From: RGIG529 sp963929765
Lineage (GTDB): Bacteria; Bacillota; Clostridia; Oscillospirales; Oscillospiraceae
Length of the DNA stretch: 37,982 nucleotides
Reading direction: 5' to 3'
Assembly (NCBI GenBank): GCA_963929765.1
Contig: CAWVKD010000031.1
Span: 1 to 37,982, forward strand
Positions 25,056 through 33,119 of this stretch are shown here, piece after piece (position 1 is the first letter of the stretch; each line of letters starts with the position of its first letter). The notes under the pieces were generated by a model. That model was not told where the DNA came from. It searched no databases and saw only the letters and a list, made by a program, of their open reading frames with translations. A program made the translations under genes and the position numbers.

Positions 25056-26227
25056 ATGTGACGCTCCAATACTTGAGCGATAATATCCATAGCTTCGTCT
25101 AAAATGGGTTCCGTATGTGTAGCCATATAGCTGGTGCGGAGCAGACAATCAGTAGGTGGTGTAGCCGGTGGTAAAACAGGATTGACATAAACACCCGCAT
25201 CGTACAGCTCTTTTGCAATAACAAGAGTATCTTTTACAGTATGAGTGTAGATTGGTACGATGGGAGTTTCAGAAGGACGAATGGAGATGCCCCGTTTGTT
25301 CATACCCTCTCTAACGTACTGAGAAATCTGAGATAGACGAGCAACTCGTTCAGGATGTGCTCGTAGATAGCGTAAAGCTGCAAGTGCAGAGGCGCAGTTG
25401 GAGGGGGGGATGGAGGCGGAAAAAATAAAGGGGCGTGACATATGTCGAACATATTCAACAACAGTATCATCTGCTGCCATATAGCCGCCTAGACTGGCGA
25501 GAGATTTGGAAAAAGTACCCATTAAAATATCCACTTCATCTGTTAGATGAAAATAATCAGCCGTTCCACGACCACCGTTTCCTATGACACCTAATCCATG
25601 CGCATCATCTACCATGGTACGAGCGCCATATTTTTTTGCCAATGACACAATCTTTGGTAAATTGGCAATATCGCCACCCATGCTAAATACACCATCTGTC
25701 ACAATTAGCTTTCCGCTGGACTCCGGGATGTGCTGCAAAATTCGTTCTAGATCTTCCATATCGTTGTGTTTATAGCGGAGCATTTTACCAAAACTAAGTC
25801 GACAGCCATCGTAAATGCTGGCATGGTTTTCACGATCGCAAATGACATAATCATTTCGCCCTACCAAAGCACTGATAATCCCTAAATTCGATTGAAATCC
25901 TGTGGAAAATGTTACCGCAGATTCTTTTCCTAAAAAGTCGGCTAATTCAGCTTCTAATTCCAAATGCATTTGCAGGGTTCCATTTAAAAATCGAGAGCCC
26001 GAACAACCGGAACCATATTGCTGCAATGCGCGCACACCTGCATCAATGATATCAGGATGCACGGTAAGACCAAGATAATTGTTGGAACCCAGCATGATGC
26101 GACGTTTGCCTTCCATTATAACTTCAATATCCTGCTTGGATTCCAATGCGTGAAAGTAAGGGTATATTTTTTGCTCTTTTGCTTCTTTTACATCGGTATA
26201 TTGAAAGCATTTTGTAAACAGGTCCAA
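25052..26227 (-). CDS. Alpha-oxoamine synthase, serine palmitoyltransferase-like
   Basis: A 391-aa fold-type I PLP enzyme that condenses an amino acid with an acyl thioester. PLP-site features are the ring-stacking His in NHASIYDGCR, Asp in VDDAHGLGV and the Schiff-base Lys in GTFSKSLASLGGY. Two blocks favour SPT over KBL, BioF or ALAS: RPFIFSASIPPS and VYVNPVLPPATPP...LLRTSYMATHT, which include the PPATP loop described for SPTs and resemble Sphingomonas SPT (RPYIFTASLPPS) as I recall it. No threonine dehydrogenase or biotin gene is adjacent. The start is TTG 26227, with GGGGAGG 10 nt upstream; an ATT at 26230 is a rarer alternative. The SDR follows with a 4-nt overlap. Confidence 0.85.
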   Translation of the reverse strand: MDLFTKCFQYTDVKEAKEQKIYPYFHALESKQDIEVIMEGKRRIMLGSNNYLGLTVHPDIIDAGVRALQQYGSGCSGSRFLNGTLQMHLELEAELADFLGKESAVTFSTGFQSNLGIISALVGRNDYVICDRENHASIYDGCRLSFGKMLRYKHNDMEDLERILQHIPESSGKLIVTDGVFSMGGDIANLPKIVSLAKKYGARTMVDDAHGLGVIGNGGRGTADYFHLTDEVDILMGTFSKSLASLGGYMAADDTVVEYVRHMSRPFIFSASIPPSNCASALAALRYLRAHPERVARLSQISQYVREGMNKRGISIRPSETPIVPIYTHTVKDTLVIAKELYDAGVYVNPVLPPATPPTDCLLRTSYMATHTEPILDEAMDIIAQVLERHI

Positions 26228-26266
26228 AATAAAATGTCCTCCCCTTGCGTCATTTTTCTGGCAATT

Positions 26267-26295
26267 ATTGTATTCTATTTTTAATTTGCTGTCAA
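26267..26295 (-). promoter_or_regulatory. Strong sigma-A promoter for the SPT-like/SDR operon
   Basis: Minus-strand perfect -35 TTGACA (26290-26295), 17-nt spacer, -10 TACAAT (26267-26272). It is among the best matches to consensus in the window. Confidence 0.8.
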
Positions 26296-26304
26296 TCATT
26301 CTCA
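26290..26304 (-). promoter_or_regulatory. Possible Fur-family (7-1-7) box over the -35 of the SPT-like promoter
   Basis: TGAGAATGATTGACA on the minus strand matches the Gram-positive Fur 7-1-7 pattern TGATAAT-N-ATTATCA at 11 of 14 positions and includes the -35 hexamer. Flanking bases add a TCAAT/ATTGA symmetry. The call is tentative; an AT-rich promoter can give this by chance. Confidence 0.3.
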
Positions 26305-26332
26305 TTGAGAAGCGAAATGATCTAAAATCAAA

Positions 26333-26358
26333 GGGCTGTGCTAGTGAAAGCACAGCCC
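26333..26358 (-). terminator. Terminator after the histidine kinase gene
   Basis: A 10-bp GC-rich stem (26333-26342 with 26349-26358), 6-nt loop. On the minus strand it is followed by TTTGATTTTAG and lies 4 nt past the kinase stop codon. Confidence 0.85.
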
Positions 26359-26361
26359 TCA

Positions 26362-27375
26362 TTATTTCTGCTGTTGAGACAAAGGTGGAAAACATACATA
26401 GATTTGAGTTCCTTGATGTACTTCACTGGAAACAGTAATTTTTGCATGATGTTGCAATGCGATATGTTTCACAATGGCAAGTCCCAAACCGGTACCACCT
26501 GTCTCTTTGCTGCGACTTTTATCCACTCGGTAAAATCGTTCAAAGATACGGCTCTGATGTTCTTTTGGGATCCCAATTCCTGTATCTTCTACTTTTAATA
26601 AAATCCCCTGATCCGTTTCTTGAACTGATACAATAACGGAACCACCTGGCCGATTGTATCGGATGGCGTTGTCACAAAGATTATAGATCAGTTCTTCTAA
26701 CATTCCAGCGTTACCGGAAATGAAGCAAGGAGATCCAATGACAGACAAATGAATTTGTGATCGTTCTGCCGGAAGAGTTAGGAGTGCGACGGTGCGTTGA
26801 GAAATTTCCAGTAGATTGACAGGGTAGAATTCCCGTTTGGAACTAGGTTCGTCTAGTTCTGCCAGCTGAATAATATCACCGATCAGTGAGAGCAAACGGC
26901 CAGCTTCATGGTGAATTTTACCAGCAAATTCTGTTAAATCTTCTTCCCTCACCATGCCATTTTCTATCATTTCTGCATATCCAGAGATAGAAGTGAGAGG
27001 TGTTTTTAGCTCGTGAGATACATTGGCGGTAAACTCTTGACGCATCTGCTCATTTTGAGATCGTTTTTCCTGTTGCTCCCGGATGGCCAGTGCAAAATGC
27101 GACAGCTCCGGGTATGGAACATTTTCTGAAATTTCATCCAAATGGGATGCCATTTGTTCAATGGGTTGGACAATGGATTGAGTAAGCCGGGATGCCAGGT
27201 ATTTGGCCACTAAAAAAATCAAAAGAAGGCTCAATGCTATTGAAAACAAAAGGCTAGTAACGAGAGAAACTTTTCCTTTTGCGTAGAGATACAGAAAAAA
27301 ACAGAAACTGATGCCAGTGAGAAACATCGAGCACGCACCGATGCCAAAAAGATGTAAGTGAATTGTCCGCCGCAT
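26362..27375 (-). CDS. Sensor histidine kinase, PhoR-like
   Basis: A 337-aa membrane histidine kinase. Two membrane helices (about 10-31 and 38-60) are separated by only a few residues, so there is essentially no extracellular sensor domain and no clear PAS domain. The kinase core has the phosphoacceptor His121 in NVSHELKTPLTSISGYAEMI, the N-box NLCDNAIRYNRPGG, G1 VEDTGIGIP, the F-box FERFYRVDKSRS and G2 GGTGLGLAIVKHI. It is preceded by the response regulator (14-nt gap) and a Na/Pi transporter, which suggests phosphate sensing through the transporter or its PhoU-like tail. The phosphate role is inferred from context. Confidence 0.9.
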   Translation of the reverse strand: MRRTIHLHLFGIGACSMFLTGISFCFFLYLYAKGKVSLVTSLLFSIALSLLLIFLVAKYLASRLTQSIVQPIEQMASHLDEISENVPYPELSHFALAIREQQEKRSQNEQMRQEFTANVSHELKTPLTSISGYAEMIENGMVREEDLTEFAGKIHHEAGRLLSLIGDIIQLAELDEPSSKREFYPVNLLEISQRTVALLTLPAERSQIHLSVIGSPCFISGNAGMLEELIYNLCDNAIRYNRPGGSVIVSVQETDQGILLKVEDTGIGIPKEHQSRIFERFYRVDKSRSKETGGTGLGLAIVKHIALQHHAKITVSSEVHQGTQIYVCFPPLSQQQK

Positions 27376-27389
27376 AGTAACTCACCCTT

Positions 27390-28055
27390 TTACTCCAATT
27401 TATATCCTACGTTACGGATGGTCTTGATGCGTTGCCCACTGTTTCCAAGTTTTTGTCGCAGTGTTTTGATATGCATGTCAACAGTACGGGTTTCACCCTC
27501 ATAGTCAGTACCCCAGACCCGATCCATGATTTTATCTCGGGAAAGGACAATGCCTTGGTTTTTGAGTAAACATTTTAATAATTCAAATTCTTTATATGTT
27601 AACTCACAGGGAACGTCAGAGACTGTGACATATCTCTTTTCTTCATCTAAAACAATATCTCCATAATGATAGATTGCATGATTTTCCTCCCGTACAGTAC
27701 GACGCAAAATGGCTTTCACTCTTGCAATGAATTCCATAATACCAAACGGTTTCGTGATATAGTCATCTGCTCCTGCGTCCAATCCCCTAACAGTATCCAG
27801 TTCTGTTGTTTTTGCTGTGACCATAATCACAGGGAGTCTCTTTGTTTTATCATCACTACGCAGTTGTTTTAAAATATGAAGACCGTCTTCGCCTGGAAGC
27901 ATAATATCCAGGACGACAAGATCTGGTAATGCTTTGGCACATTGCTCGGAAAAAGACTGACTATCACCGAATTCCAATACTTCGTATCCGCTGTTCTGGA
28001 GAGCGTAACTTTCCATTTGCCGGATATTAGCATCGTCTTCTACAATATAAATCAT
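27390..28055 (-). CDS. OmpR/PhoB-family response regulator
   Basis: A 221-aa two-domain regulator. The receiver domain has the acidic pair Glu6/Asp7-Asp8, the phosphorylation site Asp50 in VVLDIMLPGEDG and Lys102 in ITKPFG. The C-terminal winged helix (about 130-221) has LTYKEFELLKCLLKNQG and VDMHIKTLRQKLG. It probably binds the direct TTTAC-type repeats upstream of its own operon. It lies 4 nt after the Na/Pi transporter gene and 14 nt before the kinase. PhoB/PhoP identity is likely from context, but generic OmpR regulators look the same. Confidence 0.92.
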   Translation of the reverse strand: MIYIVEDDANIRQMESYALQNSGYEVLEFGDSQSFSEQCAKALPDLVVLDIMLPGEDGLHILKQLRSDDKTKRLPVIMVTAKTTELDTVRGLDAGADDYITKPFGIMEFIARVKAILRRTVREENHAIYHYGDIVLDEEKRYVTVSDVPCELTYKEFELLKCLLKNQGIVLSRDKIMDRVWGTDYEGETRTVDMHIKTLRQKLGNSGQRIKTIRNVGYKLE

Positions 28056-28059
28056 AGAT

Positions 28060-29874
28060 TCACTTACTTTCTATAGGGGCAAATTCAGAAGCCTGAGGTG
28101 GTATTTCGCGGGAAGTGGAATCAAGTGTATGCAATGCGTATTTTTCCTTATACATTTCATATAATTCCAGATATTCTTGATTTTCAGAAGTTTTGATCGA
28201 GTTGAGATACTCGTGGGTATCAAAACTATTCTGTTCAACCTGAATGAGACAAACAGCAATATTGGAACAATGGTCAGCTACACGTTCGTAATTGGTAAGA
28301 AAGTCAGAAAATACAAACCCCAATTCGGTAGTGCAGGTGCCTTTTTGAAGTCGCTCAATATGTTGTGCTTTGAGCTGGGCTTTCAGAAGATCGACAACCT
28401 GTTCCAATGGTTCTACCATCGAGGCCAGTTTCAGATCATGAGAGGTGAATGCATCGATAGCTAAGTTTGTGATTTCTTTTACTGCCGTATACATAACAGA
28501 TAGCCCCTCTTTTGCCTCCTGAGAAAAAGAAATTTTCTTATCATGCATTTCCTCAGCAGCTTGCATAAGGTTAACAGCGTGATCACTGATTCGCTCAAAA
28601 TCGCCAATACAGTGCAACAGACGGGACACTTCACGACTGTCTTTCATAGAGAGCGGTTGACTACTGAGCTTGATAAGATAGGTTCCTATCTTGTCTTCGT
28701 ATACATCGATTTTATCTTCCATTGCGAGCACTTCTTGGGCAGTGGAGTTATGATATTCATGAGTGAGCCCCATAGCCTTAAATAATGTTTCGCGAGCAAG
28801 ATGAGCCATTGCATTGGTTACAATTCTACATTGCGCTACGGCAAAAGAAGGTGTAGTTAAGAAACGGTCTTCTAAAAGCTGAAATTCCTCTTCTTTGTCG
28901 GAATCTCGGATAGTAAGACGAGCCAGATGCTCCAGAAAGCCGGTGAACGGTAACATGAGTGCAGAAGAGAACAGTTTAAAGAAAGTGTTGATGATGGCAA
29001 TGCCAGCAGGCGTAGCCGTTTCCAGGAAAAACGGAAAATGGAAAACGGCATTGAGAGAATAGAAAAGAGTCAAAAAGATAGCAGAACCAATAATGTTAAA
29101 ATACAAATGGACAATGGCAGCGCGTTTGGCCTCCTTTTTTGCTCCAATAGAGGAGAGAAGAGCGGTGACACAGGTTCCAATGTCCATCCCCATCAAAATA
29201 GGAATAGCACTGCTAAATGGGACAACACCTGTTAAGCTGATTGCCTGTAGAATGCCAATAGAAGCAGAAGAACTCTGGATAATTGCGGTGAGGACCAAGC
29301 CAGCCAAAAGGCCTAAGAATGGATTAGAGAACAGCGTGAGTATTTGTGTAAACTCTGGGCTTTCTGCAAGACCAGACACAGCATTTGACATAGCTTCCAT
29401 GCCATACATCAAAACAGCAAATCCCAATAAAATGGTACCATTCGTTTTTTTTCGACTTGATTTGGCAAATAAATGGAGCCCTATACCAATGAGAGCTAGG
29501 ATAGGGGTAAATGAAGATGGCTTTAACAGACGGAGCCAAAAACCCTCTCCCTGAATACCAGCAAGGCTTAAAATCCATGCTGTTGCTGTGGTTCCCACAT
29601 TGGCACCGATAATGACACTAATACCTTGGCGCAGAGCCATAATTCCAGAGTTGACAAAACCGACTACCATAACTGTAGTTGCCGATGAAGACTGGATGAT
29701 AGCTGTTACAATAAGGCCTAAAGAAAACCCTTTTAATGGATTTGCGGTGAGTCGTTCTAGGATGTGTTTGAGCTGTCCACCAGCACGTTGTTTAAGCGCA
29801 TCCCCCATGACTTCCATGCCAAACAGGAACATGGCAAGTCCACCAATTAAAGCCAGTGCTTGGAAAATATCCAT
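28060..29874 (-). CDS. Na/Pi cotransporter with PhoU-like C-terminal domain
   Basis: A 604-aa membrane protein. The first 330 residues contain two Na/Pi-cotransporter repeats, each with the QSSSA motif (LIVTAIIQSSSATTVMVVGF and LVLTAIIQSSSASIGILQA), and roughly eight or nine membrane segments. From about residue 345 to 560 a helical PhoU-like region follows, with FERISDHAVNLMQAAEE and YERVADHCSNIAVCL, the (E/D)RxxDH motifs of PhoU helices. It imports phosphate using sodium and may report transport state to the kinase. The start at 29874 (MDIFQALALIGG) follows an AAGGGAG site; the ATG ten codons upstream is less likely. It is the first gene of the operon. Confidence 0.93.
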   Translation of the reverse strand: MDIFQALALIGGLAMFLFGMEVMGDALKQRAGGQLKHILERLTANPLKGFSLGLIVTAIIQSSSATTVMVVGFVNSGIMALRQGISVIIGANVGTTATAWILSLAGIQGEGFWLRLLKPSSFTPILALIGIGLHLFAKSSRKKTNGTILLGFAVLMYGMEAMSNAVSGLAESPEFTQILTLFSNPFLGLLAGLVLTAIIQSSSASIGILQAISLTGVVPFSSAIPILMGMDIGTCVTALLSSIGAKKEAKRAAIVHLYFNIIGSAIFLTLFYSLNAVFHFPFFLETATPAGIAIINTFFKLFSSALMLPFTGFLEHLARLTIRDSDKEEEFQLLEDRFLTTPSFAVAQCRIVTNAMAHLARETLFKAMGLTHEYHNSTAQEVLAMEDKIDVYEDKIGTYLIKLSSQPLSMKDSREVSRLLHCIGDFERISDHAVNLMQAAEEMHDKKISFSQEAKEGLSVMYTAVKEITNLAIDAFTSHDLKLASMVEPLEQVVDLLKAQLKAQHIERLQKGTCTTELGFVFSDFLTNYERVADHCSNIAVCLIQVEQNSFDTHEYLNSIKTSENQEYLELYEMYKEKYALHTLDSTSREIPPQASEFAPIESK

Positions 29875-29936
29875 TGGTACTCCCTTCTTCTTTGCGAATT
29901 CCAAAACTCCAAAAGAAAACAGAATCTAAATTTTAC

Positions 29937-29965
29937 ATCATATATATATATCGCACATTCGTAAA
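29937..29965 (-). promoter_or_regulatory. Promoter of the Na/Pi transporter-two-component operon
   Basis: Minus-strand -10 TATGAT (29937-29942), 17-nt spacer and a poor -35, TTTACG (29960-29965), which is also the last Pho-box-like repeat. A weak -35 overlapping activator sites is typical of Pho promoters. Confidence 0.6.
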
Positions 29966-30000
29966 GCCTGTACTGTATTTTTCGTAAAATCTATGTAAAA
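29960..30000 (-). promoter_or_regulatory. Pho-box-like direct repeats
   Basis: Read on the minus strand the repeats are TTTTACA (29994-30000), TTTTACG (29983-29989), a degenerate TACAGT (29972-29977) and TTTACG (29960-29965). The first two are exactly 11 bp apart, the spacing of PhoB/PhoP repeats; the rest are roughly in phase. Confidence 0.5.
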
Positions 30001-30021
30001 TCCAAAGGGACAAAATCTCAA

Positions 30022-30056
30022 GAAGAGCGGCAGGTTGGTACTTCCTGCCGCTCTTC
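30022..30056 (-). terminator. Terminator after pckG
   Basis: A 13-bp GC-rich perfect stem (30022-30034 with 30044-30056), 9-nt loop. On the minus strand the tail is TTGAGATTTTGT. It lies about 45 nt past the PEPCK stop. Confidence 0.75.
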
Positions 30057-30099
30057 GCTATTTTTAGGTTGTCTCGTTCTGAAAGTTAATATAATGTAA

Positions 30100-31869
30100 T
30101 CACTCTTTACCTAAATTCCGTTTCAGTGTGTCCAGCTCATCTTTCAATGGATGGGGGAGGGTTTCTCCAAATGTTTCATAAAACTGTGTGATGCTGTCTA
30201 CTTCTTCGCCCCAAAGGGTGCGATCTACTTCCAGCAAGCCAGAAAGCGTTTCAAGAGGAAGATCTAAGCCCTCCAAATTGATGTCTTCTGGATAAGGAAG
30301 ATAACCAATTTCAGCCTCTTTTGCATCTACTTCATCGAAACAGCGCTTCATAATCCATTCCAAAACCCGTAAATTATCGCCAAAGCCTGGCCATAAGAAA
30401 TGCCCCTCTTCATCAGTGCGGAACCAGTTTACATTGAAGATCTTAGGCTTATTTTGGATTTTGTCTTCCATATTAAGCCAATGCTGCCAATAATCACCCA
30501 TATTGTATCCACAAAAAGGCAGCATTGCCATAGGATCACGCCGAACTACGCCTACAGCGCCAGTGGCAGCGGCTGTGGTCTCAGATGCCATGATGGAACC
30601 AACAAAAACCCCGTGTTTCCAATCTCTGGATTGGTAAACCAACGGTGCGGTTTTGGCTCTTCTGCCTCCAAATACAATAGCGGAGAGAGGCACACCCTTT
30701 GGATTTTCATATTCTGGAGAAATGCAAGGGCAATTTTTAGCAGGAGCGGTAAAACGGGAGTTGGGGTGAGCACCCTTGGTGCCCATGCTGCCGTTCCAAG
30801 GCTTGCCAGTCCAATCAAGGGCGTGTTTTGGGGGTGTATCACTTAATCCTTCCCACCACACGGTGTTCTGATCTAGATCATGTACTACATTGGTGAAGAT
30901 CGTACCCTTTAAAGTGGTAGCCAGCGCATTGGGGTTGGAATGAGCGTTCGTACCCGGTGCAACGCCAAAAAATCCGTATTCAGGATTCATTGCCCAAAGA
31001 CGACCGTCTTCTCCCACGCGAATCCAAGCAATATCATCACCAACACACCATACTTTCCATCCCTTTTTTTGGTATCCTTCGGGGGGGATCAGCATGGCAA
31101 GGTTGGTTTTTCCACAGGCGGAAGGGAAAGCGGCGGATAAGTATCGAACTTCACCTTCTGGATTTTGAATACCCAAAATCAACATATGTTCTGCCATCCA
31201 GCCTTCTTTTTTTCCTAAATAAGAAGCAATACGCAAGGCAAAACATTTTTTCCCTAAAAGGACGTTGCCACCGTATCCGGAGTTGACAGACATGATGGTA
31301 TTATCTTCGGGGAAATGAGCAATATATCGTTCTTCTTCGTTCAGCTGTGCTAAAGCGTGAACACCTTTGACGTAGTCGGTAGATTGCCCTAAAGCGTCTA
31401 AAACAGGGCGGCCAACACGAGTCATAATAGCCATACTAAGGGTTACGTAAATAGAATCGGTGATTTCAATTCCATATTTCGCAAAAGGGGAGCCAATGAC
31501 GCCCATGGAGTATGGAATGACATACATGGTACGTCCTTTCATCGCACCATCATACAATGAGTAGAGCTTTTTATACATCTCATCTGGTGCCATCCAATGG
31601 TTGGTAGGACCTGCATCTTTTTCTTCTTTGCAGCAAATGAAAGTACGTCCTTCCACACGAGCAACGTCGTTAATGGCAGTGCGGTGCAAATAACAATCTG
31701 GATGCAGCGTTTCATTCAACTTGAACAGTTCACCAGTAGAACAGCCTTCTGCCCTGAGTTGTTCCAACTGTTCGTTGCTACCGTCAATCCAAATAACTTG
31801 GTCTGGTTTCGTGCGAGCTGCAATCTCATTAACCCAGCTCAACAGAGATTGATTGTCTGTTAAGGCCAT
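30100..31869 (-). CDS. pckG: GTP-dependent phosphoenolpyruvate carboxykinase
   Basis: A 589-aa enzyme of the GTP family, interconverting oxaloacetate and PEP with GTP/GDP. The hallmark kinase-1a loop FPSACGKTNLAMLIPP with its reactive Cys, SVNSGYGGNVLLGKKCFALR and DDIAWIRVGEDGRLWAMNPE identify the GTP class (about 590-620 aa), distinct from the ATP class (about 530 aa). In fermenting anaerobes it often runs toward oxaloacetate to fix CO2 on the way to succinate. A GAGGAGGG site precedes the ATG at 31869. It is a single-gene unit with a terminator downstream; the upstream 90 nt are AT-rich with no clear promoter match. Confidence 0.97.
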   Translation of the reverse strand: MALTDNQSLLSWVNEIAARTKPDQVIWIDGSNEQLEQLRAEGCSTGELFKLNETLHPDCYLHRTAINDVARVEGRTFICCKEEKDAGPTNHWMAPDEMYKKLYSLYDGAMKGRTMYVIPYSMGVIGSPFAKYGIEITDSIYVTLSMAIMTRVGRPVLDALGQSTDYVKGVHALAQLNEEERYIAHFPEDNTIMSVNSGYGGNVLLGKKCFALRIASYLGKKEGWMAEHMLILGIQNPEGEVRYLSAAFPSACGKTNLAMLIPPEGYQKKGWKVWCVGDDIAWIRVGEDGRLWAMNPEYGFFGVAPGTNAHSNPNALATTLKGTIFTNVVHDLDQNTVWWEGLSDTPPKHALDWTGKPWNGSMGTKGAHPNSRFTAPAKNCPCISPEYENPKGVPLSAIVFGGRRAKTAPLVYQSRDWKHGVFVGSIMASETTAAATGAVGVVRRDPMAMLPFCGYNMGDYWQHWLNMEDKIQNKPKIFNVNWFRTDEEGHFLWPGFGDNLRVLEWIMKRCFDEVDAKEAEIGYLPYPEDINLEGLDLPLETLSGLLEVDRTLWGEEVDSITQFYETFGETLPHPLKDELDTLKRNLGKE

Positions 31870-31959
31870 GTTTTGCCCTCCTCATTCATTTTCAATATTG
31901 ATCAAAATCTGTATTTAACCAAAAGTTTTCATGATGAAATTTTAAAAGGAATATGAAAA

Positions 31960-32826
31960 TCAAGCAGTGAGTGCTGCTTGCATTTTATCGGCAAGTGCTG
32001 CAAAAACAGGAATGTCAAGTCGTTCGCCACGGATATCCAAAGGAATTTCACATGATTGCAAAATCTGCCGCAGTTGATCTTTGGAAAGCTGATTTCCGAA
32101 GGTGGATGTAAGTGCATTCAGAAGCGTCTTACGTCGCTGACCGAAGGCGGCTTTTACTACTTTAAAAAAGAAACCTTCATCTTTCACATGAGCAATAGGT
32201 GTCTGGCGAAGTATCATGGTGATAACGGAAGAAGTGACTTTCGGTGCCGGCAAGAATGATTCTGGAGGTATGTCAAACAGTAGCTCAGGTTGCATATAAT
32301 ATTGTACATAGACAGAGAAAGCGCCATAATCGGATGTTCCTGCTTGGGCACAAATGCGCAGTGCGACTTCTTTCTGTACCATGACGGTAATGCGATGAAA
32401 ACATTTGGAGTCAATCAGTGCAGATAGGATAGGAGACGTAATATTATAAGGTAAATTAGCGCAAACCACCGGCGTCAAACCTGGAAAAGAGCTGGAAACC
32501 AGCTCTTTTAAGTTGAGGTGCAGAATATTTCCGTTAACAACTTGAATGTTGGGATAAGGAGCAAGTGTTTCCTTTAAGAGAGGAAGCAAAGTTCGGTCTA
32601 GCTCAACGGCAACAACCTGGTTGGCATGTTTTGCGAGCTCAACTGTTAGAGCACCGATACCGGGACCAATTTCTAAAACGCCTGTCTCGGAATCTAGTTT
32701 TGCTGCTTGTGCAATTCGGATGGGGACAGATGCATCCATAAGAAAATTTTGTCCCATCGATTTTGAAAAACGAAATCCATGTCTGGATAATAATGCCTGT
32801 ACATCCAGACGATTACATAAGTTCAT
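31960..32826 (-). CDS. rsmA: 16S rRNA (adenine1518/1519-N6) dimethyltransferase KsgA
   Basis: A 288-aa methyltransferase that dimethylates two adjacent adenines near the 3' end of 16S rRNA. It has the N-terminal FSKSMGQNFLMD, the SAM-binding VLEIGPGIGALTVELA, VVAVELDRTLLPLL and the catalytic CANLPYNITSP. The C-terminal helical domain is present and the length is normal. The ATG at 32826 follows GTGAGAG; a GTG at 32838 is also in frame but has no ribosome binding site. It is a lone gene in this window, without the usual rnmV or yabG-type neighbours. Confidence 0.96.
   Translation of the reverse strand: MNLCNRLDVQALLSRHGFRFSKSMGQNFLMDASVPIRIAQAAKLDSETGVLEIGPGIGALTVELAKHANQVVAVELDRTLLPLLKETLAPYPNIQVVNGNILHLNLKELVSSSFPGLTPVVCANLPYNITSPILSALIDSKCFHRITVMVQKEVALRICAQAGTSDYGAFSVYVQYYMQPELLFDIPPESFLPAPKVTSSVITMILRQTPIAHVKDEGFFFKVVKAAFGQRRKTLLNALTSTFGNQLSKDQLRQILQSCEIPLDIRGERLDIPVFAALADKMQAALTA
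31961..31980 (-). terminator. Possible short terminator overlapping the rsmA 3' end
   Basis: A 7-bp stem, CAAGCAG (31961-31967) with CTGCTTG (31974-31980), encoded in the last codons of rsmA and followed on the minus strand by ATTTTCATATTCCTTTT. The stem is short, so it is probably weak. Confidence 0.4.
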
Positions 32827-32858
32827 GCTATCTCTCACTTTGTATCATTTATATTTTT

Positions 32859-32867
32859 AGTATATCA
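32859..32867 (-). promoter_or_regulatory. Extended -10 promoter element for rsmA
   Basis: TGATATACT on the minus strand is a TGn-TATACT extended -10, about 33 nt before the rsmA ATG. No good -35 is present, which extended -10 promoters tolerate. Confidence 0.5.
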
Positions 32868-33119
32868 ATAAAACATCAAAAAAGGAACAGCTTTTTTAAA
32901 ATCAGAACAATGCACAAGAAAAGATAGCTTTAAAATTTGGAAATCATAAAAAAAGCAAAAAAGGAGACAACTAAAAGCGGGCCTTTAGCATGCCTTTGCA
33001 AAAGATATGGTTACAGCAGGATAAATGCAACAGAAACGACATGGCAAAGCTTGAAATAACAGTCTGTCACATCATTAGTGGCGAAATGTATCATTGGAAA
33101 TAGATAGGAGGATATAGAA

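Noticed and set aside
25052..26227. Calling the alpha-oxoamine synthase kbl or bioF
   Set aside because: No tdh or bio genes nearby, and the C-terminal PPATP block differs from the KBL and BioF versions; the call is left as SPT-like without a gene symbol.
26228..26395. N-terminal extension of the SPT-like gene
   Set aside because: It runs through the consensus promoter and toward the kinase terminator; the encoded residues do not resemble the family.
29941..29952. TATATATATATA run as a simple-sequence (phase-variation) repeat
   Set aside because: It is short and forms the AT-rich spacer of the Na/Pi operon promoter; nothing suggests length variation.
32868..33119. CIRCE (HrcA) or CtsR operator upstream of hsp20
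   Set aside because: Neither the CIRCE TTAGCACTC/GAGTGCTAA inverted repeat nor CtsR heptad repeats are present; only AT-rich sequence and weak promoter-like hexamers are seen.
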